From positions 4,792-50,175 of the forward strand of contig JAKBCS010000019.1 of the NCBI GenBank assembly GCA_021807595.1: a DNA stretch of 45,384 nt, read 5' to 3'. The stretch's first letter is position 1. Each line of letters opens with the position of its first letter. This DNA comes from Planctomycetota bacterium (GTDB lineage Bacteria; Planctomycetota; Planctomycetia; Gemmatales; Gemmataceae). Positions 18,235-23,905 of this stretch are shown here, piece by piece. Both the position numbers and the translations under genes were made by a program. The notes under the pieces are model-generated. The model saw nothing but the letters and a program-made list of their open reading frames with translations. It was not told the DNA's origin and did not search any database.

Positions 18235-19983
18235 ATGCCGCTTTTTAGCCGAACGCGAGGGAGAAAGATTCTCTCGTTTCTCTTAGGTTCACTCCTCTTC
18301 GGTCTAGCCTATACGCAGCCGCGGTTGTATTACTCAAATCAGCACCAGTATTTCTTGCACGGAGCGGCGGCCGCGGGAGAGGGATTTCTTTCGCACGATT
18401 GGTTGGCCAACACCGCCGATCCGACTCCGGTATTCAGTACCCTCGTCGCCTGGACCTTGCGCTACGGTCATTCCTTTTTGTTCTATGGGTATTATCTCAT
18501 TATCCTCGGCATCTATCTCCATGCGCTGATGGGCATTTTCGACGCGCTCGGCGACAGTCTACAAAGCCCCTCTCCTCCCGTTCACAGGGGGAGAGGGGTT
18601 GGGGTGAAGGGGTGGACTTTTTCTAGGATATTCGCCCCCTCAACCCCTCTCCCTCGAATAGAGGGGGGAGGGGAAAGGACGGACTCGCAGCAGAGCCGTG
18701 AATCCGCAAAGCGAGCGCGCTGGGCGTTTCTCACGTTCGTCGTCGTTGTCCATTCCGGCCTCTTGCGTTGGAGTTCGGTGCGGGTCTTCGGCGTCGATTA
18801 TCCCTGGTATTTCCAAGCCGGAGTCGCCAATCAATACATCCTTGGCGCGGGATTGCAACCGTCGGTGTTCGGCGTATGGTTGGTATTGTCCGTATCCATT
18901 TTCCTCAAGAATAGACCGTATCTTGCCGTGACATGGGCGGCTCTATCGGGAGTAATACACTCGACGTATCTCTTGAGTGCCGCGCTGTTGACGCTGTCTT
19001 ATTTGTATCTACTCCTACGCGCCGGTCGGCGTCGAGATGCCGCGCTCGTGGGATTGTGGGCGCTGCTCGTCGTTTCTCCCGTCGTGGTCTACAACGCCGT
19101 CTCCTTCGCACCGTCTTCTCCCCAAGCATTTGCCGAGGCCCAGCATCTTTTGGCCCACGTTCGCATCCCCCATCATACCCAAGTAGATCGCTGGCTCGAC
19201 GGCTTGGCCTGGATGCAGCTCGGATGGATTCTTTGGGCGATGTTCTTGGTGCGAAAGAGTCGATTGTTCGTCGTATTGTCCGTGTGCTTCGTCGGTTCGC
19301 TGGCTTTGACACTGGTGCAAGTCGCCACCGGCAACGATACCCTGGCGCTGCTGTTCCCTTGGCGCACGTCGTCCTTTCTCGTGCCCATTGCTACCGCAGT
19401 TATCCTGACGCAAACACTAAATCATTTCGCATTCCGTTCCTATCCGGCAATACAATATATTTATGGTTTCGTTCTCATTGTTTTCGTGACGGGGGGAGTC
19501 GTCATCAGTTATTTCGGTCTCGGTTATCGTACCAATACACAAGAGACAAGACTGCTGGAATATATCCGCGATCATAAAACCGCTGAAGACGTGTATCTTC
19601 TGCCTGTGGAACTGCCCAAACTCACATCTGGCCAGCGCGGGGCGGCTTCGCTCAACTTCACGCCGCCACCGCAACGAAGCACTCAGAAGCAAAATATCTC
19701 AGTCGATTTACAGCAGTTTCGCTTGTTTACCGGCGCGCCCATCTACATCGACTTCAAGTCGATCCCCTATAAGGATGTCGAAGTGCTGGAATGGCGTCAC
19801 CGTGTATTGTGGACTCATGGACTATACGAAGAGCGCAATTGGAACGAGCATGAGATTGCGACGGAATTGTCGCGACGCAAAATCACGCACATCGTCGCCA
19901 CCGCCGACCGCGACATAAGCTGCGCCGCCCTAGAGTTGGTGTGTAAAGATCCCAGCTATCGTTTGTATCGCGTGCGAAAATAG
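18235..19983 (+). CDS. Polytopic membrane protein, possibly DUF6798-type
   Basis: A 582-residue membrane protein with about ten hydrophobic segments (first at residues 14-27) and a soluble C-terminal domain of some 140 residues after YFGLGYRTN. That domain contains VYLLPVELPKL, FRLFTGAPIYIDFKSIPYKD and THIVATADRD, and resembles what I remember as DUF6798; this is recollection, not a search. No catalytic motif stands out; the layout recalls glycosyltransferase-like membrane proteins. The start is uncertain: a TTG at 18202 overlaps the preceding stop, while the ATG at 18235 precedes the first helix; neither has a good ribosome site. Residues about 111-150 are encoded by an inserted palindromic element. 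Confidence 0.75.
   Translation: MPLFSRTRGRKILSFLLGSLLFGLAYTQPRLYYSNQHQYFLHGAAAAGEGFLSHDWLANTADPTPVFSTLVAWTLRYGHSFLFYGYYLIILGIYLHALMGIFDALGDSLQSPSPPVHRGRGVGVKGWTFSRIFAPSTPLPRIEGGGERTDSQQSRESAKRARWAFLTFVVVVHSGLLRWSSVRVFGVDYPWYFQAGVANQYILGAGLQPSVFGVWLVLSVSIFLKNRPYLAVTWAALSGVIHSTYLLSAALLTLSYLYLLLRAGRRRDAALVGLWALLVVSPVVVYNAVSFAPSSPQAFAEAQHLLAHVRIPHHTQVDRWLDGLAWMQLGWILWAMFLVRKSRLFVVLSVCFVGSLALTLVQVATGNDTLALLFPWRTSSFLVPIATAVILTQTLNHFAFRSYPAIQYIYGFVLIVFVTGGVVISYFGLGYRTNTQETRLLEYIRDHKTAEDVYLLPVELPKLTSGQRGAASLNFTPPPQRSTQKQNISVDLQQFRLFTGAPIYIDFKSIPYKDVEVLEWRHRVLWTHGLYEERNWNEHEIATELSRRKITHIVATADRDISCAALELVCKDPSYRLYRVRK
18565..18682. repeat. In-frame palindromic dispersed element
   Basis: About 118 bp made of two G/C-tract hairpins and long-range complementarity. 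The left hairpin pairs CCCCTCTCC (18567-18575) with GGAGAGGGG (18590-18598). The right arm (about 18641-18673) folds CCCCTCTCCCTC on GAGGGGGGAGGGG with one bulge. The segment GGGAGAGGGGTTGGGG (18589 on) is largely complementary to CCCCTCAACCCCTCTCCC (18636 on). It reads through in frame inside a membrane-protein gene, giving a Pro/Arg/Gly-rich stretch between membrane segments. The look is that of a MITE/REP-like planctomycete repeat; copy number cannot be seen here. Confidence 0.65.
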
Positions 19984-19993
19984 GTGTTCGGGT

Positions 19994-20011
19994 CGAAGTT
20001 CTTTAACTTCG
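19994..20011. terminator. Hairpin between convergent genes
   Basis: A perfect 7-bp stem, CGAAGTT (19994-20000) with AACTTCG (20005-20011), loop CTTT. It lies between the plus-strand membrane-protein stop and the minus-strand reverse-transcriptase stop, and overlaps the latter stop codon. No T-run follows on either strand, so it is a weak bidirectional terminator or only a stability hairpin. Confidence 0.35.
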
Positions 20012-20941
20012 GGGGCGATTGGAGATCATGGTCTGGTATCCCAGGTATCCCGCGAGCCGTTCGACATCGTGCGCGGCCCAGCTGCGTTTCAGAGTATTCA
20101 TCGTCCGCCGCATGCGTTCGGGGAGACGAACCCCGCCGTGTCGAGTCAAGATGGCTCCGGTAATCTCCGGCTCATCGCGGCGATGATACAGCCGCCAACC
20201 TTTTTTCCGGTGCAACGTATAGCCGAATTCGTGCAGTACAGAACGCACACCATTCTCAAAATCCGAAGTCGGGCCTGGCCAATGTCGCCAACTAAACACC
20301 ATATCGTCGCAGTATCGGGTGTAGCGCGCGCCGGCCTGGCGCGCACGACGGAACAGCCGCTCATCTAATTCTCGATTTATCGAGTTGCTCAACGCCGGGC
20401 TAGTCGGCGCGCCTTGCGGAAGTCCGCCCCGATCGGTCGTCAACAGCGTCAGCAACCGGGCGAGGTCGGCATCGACGCGCTCGCGCCACCAGTCATCAAC
20501 CCGGGCCGCTTGCGTGGTGGGAAAAAAGTCCTCAATGTCGGCGGCGATGAGAAATTCAGCGCCGGCATGAGGCCAAACGTGATCGGCGATCGACTTTTTC
20601 TTGCAGTAGGCAACCGCTGCTGGATGAGGCTTTTCCTCCTTGAAATAGAAGGCGAGTATCCAGCGCTGAATCGACTTGAGTTTGACATCCGGCTCGACGA
20701 GGTCGCGCAGTCCACCGTCCTTTTTCGGCTTCGTGAAATGACGATAATGAAAATGAGGATGCAGGGAGGAGGTCGCAGCCACTTCTTGAAAAACCGCTTG
20801 CGTAAGACCAACTTGAACGAGCAGGTCATCCCACTCGCTCTTGAGGGCGAGGGACGGCGTAATTCGGAATCGACTCCTCCCCGTGTAGCGTCCGCCGGTC
20901 AAGGTGCGAAGCAGCGGTGCAAAGGCGGCGAGCGGATTCAC
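20003..20941 (-). CDS. Retron-like reverse transcriptase
   Basis: A 312-residue reverse transcriptase, the size of retron enzymes, with no maturase, endonuclease or protease domain. RT blocks in order are HFTKPKKDGGLRDLVEPD (residues 68-85), the motif-A aspartate D135 in ADIEDFFPTT, GLPQGAPTSPALSN (173-186), the active-site YCDD (210-213, Cys where YADD is usual), a basic motif HRKKGWRLYHR (244-254), and EITGAILTR (259-267), matching the VTG region of retron RTs. The retron NAxxH position reads HVWPH (121-125), a degenerate form keeping the histidine. It starts at GTG, overlapping the SPFH stop by 4 bp. Expected activity: RNA-templated cDNA synthesis from a dedicated RNA. Confidence 0.9.
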   Translation of the reverse strand: MNPLAAFAPLLRTLTGGRYTGRSRFRITPSLALKSEWDDLLVQVGLTQAVFQEVAATSSLHPHFHYRHFTKPKKDGGLRDLVEPDVKLKSIQRWILAFYFKEEKPHPAAVAYCKKKSIADHVWPHAGAEFLIAADIEDFFPTTQAARVDDWWRERVDADLARLLTLLTTDRGGLPQGAPTSPALSNSINRELDERLFRRARQAGARYTRYCDDMVFSWRHWPGPTSDFENGVRSVLHEFGYTLHRKKGWRLYHRRDEPEITGAILTRHGGVRLPERMRRTMNTLKRSWAAHDVERLAGYLGYQTMISNRPRS

Positions 20942-21672
20942 GAACTGCCCTCCTTACGGCGCGGGACGAACAGATCGGCCAAGTTGGGCAGCAACACGAC
21001 ATTGCCGCTTTTGCCCGCAAGATTGATTAGTGCCTCGATTTCTTGCAGGCGAGCGACTTCGGGATTCTCGGACAGAATCTTGGCGGTGTTCGCGCGCGCC
21101 CGCGCCGCCGCTACTTCGTGACGCGCCCGGACCAGTTCTGCACGACCGGCGCGATCGGCTTCGACTTCCAGCATCATCACCTGCCGAACCTCGCCTGGCA
21201 GGACAATGTCGCGGATGCCGACTCGACTTACTTCGATGCCGTAGCGTTTAGCTGGCTCCGCAGACAATTGAAGCAATTCGGCGGCCAACTCGCCTCGGTT
21301 GTCGAGAATCCGATCGAGAGTCCGGCTGGCGATGACATCGCGCAGAGCGAGTTGTAGTTCTTGATGGAGTTGCTCGTCGTAGTTCTCCACGGCGTTGATG
21401 GCTCGAACGGGATCGACGACGCGATACTGAGCCACCAAGGACACGCGCACTTCGATGCGATCCGCCGTCAAGATTCCCTGGCCGGCGACGATGTGACTCA
21501 TTTCACGCAGGCTCACCTTGGCCACATCCACCGCTTCGCCAACCCAGAAGCGATAGCGACCCGGTTCCAGCACCTTCTCCAGCTTGCCCTCGCGGTATAG
21601 AAGGCCACGCTCGTACTCGTAAATGGTGATTGCTTTGCAGAGCCAGAACCTGTGTTTCATGGGGGCCAGCAT
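20938..21672 (-). CDS. SPFH/band-7 (slipin-like) protein
   Basis: A 244-residue SPFH-domain protein. The core runs from about residue 14 (ITIYEYERGLLYREGKLE) through LTADRIEVRVSLVAQYRVVDP (69-88) to YGIEVSRVGIRDIVLPGEVRQ (144-164), the slipin/prohibitin signature, followed by a charged Ala/Arg/Glu coiled-coil tail. Unlike typical slipins it lacks an N-terminal membrane hairpin, so it is probably soluble or peripherally attached and oligomeric. The ATG at 21672 has AGAGGGG seven bases upstream; the open frame continues to 21951, but that part overlaps a structured region. It overlaps the reverse transcriptase gene (GTGA), so the two form one translational unit. Confidence 0.88.
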   Translation of the reverse strand: MLAPMKHRFWLCKAITIYEYERGLLYREGKLEKVLEPGRYRFWVGEAVDVAKVSLREMSHIVAGQGILTADRIEVRVSLVAQYRVVDPVRAINAVENYDEQLHQELQLALRDVIASRTLDRILDNRGELAAELLQLSAEPAKRYGIEVSRVGIRDIVLPGEVRQVMMLEVEADRAGRAELVRARHEVAAARARANTAKILSENPEVARLQEIEALINLAGKSGNVVLLPNLADLFVPRRKEGSS

Positions 21673-21700
21673 CGATATTCCCCTCTGCGCGATTCCAATT

Positions 21701-21863
21701 CCGGGCTGTTTCGGACACCCTCGCCTTACTAAGGGGGAGCCGAGGTTGACACCGTCTTTGTCCGTGAAGCCGAGACCTCGCGAACGCGGTCGGTGGGTAT
21801 CTCCTGGGCTGCAAGCCCGATTCAGACGCCCACCCAAGGGTGGGGAGCGCCGGAACAGCCCGG
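21701..21863 (-). ncRNA. Structured element upstream of the SPFH-RT operon (candidate msr-msd-like RNA)
   Basis: A 163-bp segment bounded by 14-bp inverted repeats (21701-21714 and 21850-21863, one mismatch). Read on the minus strand, after the first repeat come two tight hairpins, CCCACCC/GGGTGGG (21829-21844) and GGGCT/AGCCC (21806-21818), then a region with several shorter complementary stretches, e.g. CCTT/AAGG inside CCTCG/CGAGG. The second repeat ends 29 bp before the SPFH start codon. Layout and size resemble a retron RNA with a1/a2 ends. The alternative is a dispersed MITE-like repeat. On the plus strand the mismatch becomes a G-U pair, which slightly argues against the minus-strand RNA. 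Confidence 0.35.
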
Positions 21864-21874
21864 CCTGGACCAGT

Positions 21875-21897
21875 CCCTTCCGCCGAAGGCGGAAGGG
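21875..21897. repeat. Perfect GC-rich hairpin
   Basis: A 10-bp perfect stem, CCCTTCCGCC (21875-21884) with GGCGGAAGGG (21888-21897), loop GAA. It lies 12 bp outside the 163-bp structured element upstream of the SPFH-RT operon. It may be part of the same transcript leader or an independent stability hairpin; no T-run follows on either side. The rest of 21898-22048 contains no gene I can support. Confidence 0.55.
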
Positions 21898-22048
21898 GAC
21901 ACGGATCACCCCATGCGCGGTACGCACGAATCGAACCGGTGTGCGCCGCAAGTGCTGGATGTACTTTATGTGAGGTCGAGGAAAGCGACAATCGGGATCC
22001 GCACTGTAAGCGAGTATGCTGCGGACTCCGAGAGCATAATCGGCACGG

Positions 22049-22819
22049 TCAGTCGGGAAGTGAGGGAGTCAATTCATCCCGCCAGCGTTTCGGCACGGCG
22101 GCGAAGGCAGTGCGATAAGTTTCTTCCAGCGGCACAAGTACATAGACCTCCGCTTCCAGGAATAACGGCATCGACGGCAATTCGTCTTCCACCGCCACCG
22201 GCTCGATGAAGGCGCGTTGGACATAGCCGGCCGAGTAACTCGCCAAGGTCAGCGGTTTGTCCGGCGGGAGTTGAAAGGCATCGTCGTCGATTTCGGACCA
22301 GATGGCGGCATGAATGCCTTGCGGATCGCGCGGTCCCGGAGGGAACAGATCCAGCACCAATAAATGGATGCCTGCTTCGAGGAACTCCACGGCTTTCTCG
22401 ACGAAAGCCCGCAAGGCATGACGAGTGCCCTTGTTGCCGGGAGAGACGATTTCGACCAGAGCCACAACCCGATCGTCGCTGACGTGGCGGATAGCGATGC
22501 GGTTTCGTTTTCGGGCTTGGATTTCCGCTTCGGCAGAGGCGGTGAAGCGCACGCGGGGCGGAGCGACGGCCAAGGCAATGCCGCCATTCGTCGAAGGCGT
22601 CTCGGAGGGACCGTTGCCGCCGCCATTCATCGAAGCGGCCGCGTCTCGTCCGAGCGTCAGCACATCGGGATGGAGTCCTCCGGCAACCTGTTCCGCCAAG
22701 GCATAGTAATCCGGTGGCAGAACGCCCTGGTTCAAGGCGTGCTTGATGGTGAAAATCCAATCGTGATGGAAGTCGTGAAAGATCCCTGCGGCGACGCGCG
22801 TCCAATCGTGAATCGGCAA
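22049..22819 (-). CDS. DUF4058 family protein
   Basis: A 256-residue protein beginning MPIHDWTRVAAGIFHDFHHDWI, the characteristic start of DUF4058 proteins, which are abundant in planctomycetes and cyanobacteria. Other recognisable parts are LALAVAPP-like text before RVRFTA, the strand IAIRHVSDDRVVALVEIVSPGNK and the segment GIHLLVLDLFPPGPRDP. The family resembles Uma2-like proteins with a restriction-endonuclease-type fold, but the biochemical role is unknown. A TATAAT box lies 43 bp upstream (22862-22867 on the minus strand). Length is typical for the family. Confidence 0.85.
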   Translation of the reverse strand: MPIHDWTRVAAGIFHDFHHDWIFTIKHALNQGVLPPDYYALAEQVAGGLHPDVLTLGRDAAASMNGGGNGPSETPSTNGGIALAVAPPRVRFTASAEAEIQARKRNRIAIRHVSDDRVVALVEIVSPGNKGTRHALRAFVEKAVEFLEAGIHLLVLDLFPPGPRDPQGIHAAIWSEIDDDAFQLPPDKPLTLASYSAGYVQRAFIEPVAVEDELPSMPLFLEAEVYVLVPLEETYRTAFAAVPKRWRDELTPSLPD

Positions 22820-22861
22820 GGTGGTTCCTCCCTTTGTGGAGACGCGATACGGCCTATGCGG

Positions 22862-22867
22862 ATTATA
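22862..22867 (-). promoter_or_regulatory. Possible -10 box (TATAAT) for the DUF4058 gene
   Basis: A perfect TATAAT on the minus strand, 43 bp before the DUF4058 start. No convincing -35 hexamer is found at 16-18 bp (nearest TGAATA), so this rests on the -10 alone. Confidence 0.3.
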
Positions 22868-22894
22868 TCCGCTCGGCGTCTATTTATTCACCGC

Positions 22895-22942
22895 CTAGCG
22901 AAGTACGACGTCCGCGTAGAGACTGGGGAAGATGTCGCTCAT
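22895..22942 (-). pseudogene. Truncated partner of the small 69-residue protein
   Basis: A 15-codon frame (MSDIFPSLYADVVLR then stop) whose ATG overlaps the stop of the 69-residue gene as ATGA at 22939-22942. Such a tight overlap is the usual sign of a second operon gene, but here the frame ends at once. It is probably the leftover N-terminus of a lost downstream partner, or simply chance. Confidence 0.25.
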
Positions 22943-23148
22943 GGGGTCATTCGCTCTGCCTGTAGCCGTAACAGGGTGAGGACCTCGGCGAGATCGACCA
23001 ATCCCTCGGTCTCCTTCCGCTCCTGCGCGGACAGCGGTTGGCCGGAATCCTGACGGTCGAGGAGCATCTGCAAGCGGGCGGCGACGGCTTCCGGTAGTCG
23101 GAATCGAGCGAGATCTTCGGGCAGATCGACTTCAAAAGTCAAGGTCAT
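22939..23148 (-). CDS. Small hypothetical protein (antitoxin-sized)
   Basis: A 69-residue acidic helical protein, MTLTFEVDLPEDLARFRLPE onward, with the internal text LQMLLDRQDSGQPLSAQERKE and LVDLAEVLTLLRLQAERM. GGAGG lies six bases before the ATG, supporting expression. Small proteins of this type in planctomycetes often precede a nuclease-like or toxin-like gene, from memory; here only a 15-codon stub follows. It could be a solitary antitoxin-like relic, but no toxin is present and the function is unknown. Confidence 0.6.
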   Translation of the reverse strand: MTLTFEVDLPEDLARFRLPEAVAARLQMLLDRQDSGQPLSAQERKETEGLVDLAEVLTLLRLQAERMTP

Positions 23149-23175
23149 GCGAACCTCCGCGCTACCATTACTCCA

Positions 23176-23481
23176 TCATTTTACCGTTGGCCGTGACGAC
23201 TTCGCCGGCTGTAGGTGTGAACATGCCGCTTCCTCCTTCGGCCGAGACCAGTCTACCGCAAGGGCTGCTTCCGTTAACCGCGCGGCCTCGCCCGGCACTG
23301 CGGCCGGTTCGTCCCACACCGTCACCAGCAGGGCAGCGGAAAACAAGTAACCTTGCCGAATCAGTTCACGGATACTTAAAGCGATGCTCACAGCTTGCGG
23401 TACAAGTTGAGCCGCTGCTTGCTCGACTGGCGACAGGTGCCGATGGAAAGTGCTTTGCGCGAGCCGCGTATGTGTTCGCAT
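23176..23481 (-). pseudogene. Degenerate open frame, possible gene remnant
   Basis: A 101-codon frame in an otherwise gene-free stretch. The middle (ALSIRELIRQGYLFSAALL) looks like genuine helical protein text of the kind seen in DUF5677-like proteins, but the ends do not and there is no ribosome site. A plus-strand frame overlaps it. I treat it as a probable decayed gene. The rest of 23482-23905 shows no reliable gene on either strand. Confidence 0.25.
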
Positions 23482-23905
23482 CGCAGCTGGAATGGCCTGG
23501 TTGAATTCAAGAAGCGTGGGATGGCCAAGATAAGGCTAGTTATGCGGTAAAAAGACAGGCGGGTGCATTGAGGTCTCTATGAATTATCGCCTTGCACGAG
23601 CGCCGAACATTCGGCTGTCCTGAATGACACGGGAGAACGGGGAAGGTTCACAGAGGCAACAGCCAAGAGGAAAACTTCTGCTTCGAGCTCGCCCTGGTTT
23701 TGGTGTTAAAGCGCATCAGTGCGTTCTAATTCGGAAGAACCGGGACCGCTTCGTGCAGCACAAGCTCCCAACGTACAGGACAATGGGCTGATTGTCCAGC
23801 AACAAACGCCAGTGTTCGAGCGCACACGACACCGCGATGGCGGAATCGCGGTGGGGCGGAGTGATTCTCAAATGACGGCAAGTTGAGCGGTCGGTGTGCT
23901 TTCGC

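Noticed and set aside
20003-20941. Group II intron maturase or diversity-generating retroelement RT
   Set aside because: No maturase X or endonuclease domain is present; no template/variable repeat pair or accessory gene was seen nearby; the block pattern fits retron-type RTs better.
21673-21951. N-terminal extension of the SPFH protein
   Set aside because: The extension is Arg/Pro-rich, reads through the structured element, and the ATG at 21672 has a strong ribosome site at correct spacing.
23187-23504. Plus-strand open frame of 105 codons
   Set aside because: It overlaps another frame in a decayed region, has no ribosome site and no recognisable text.
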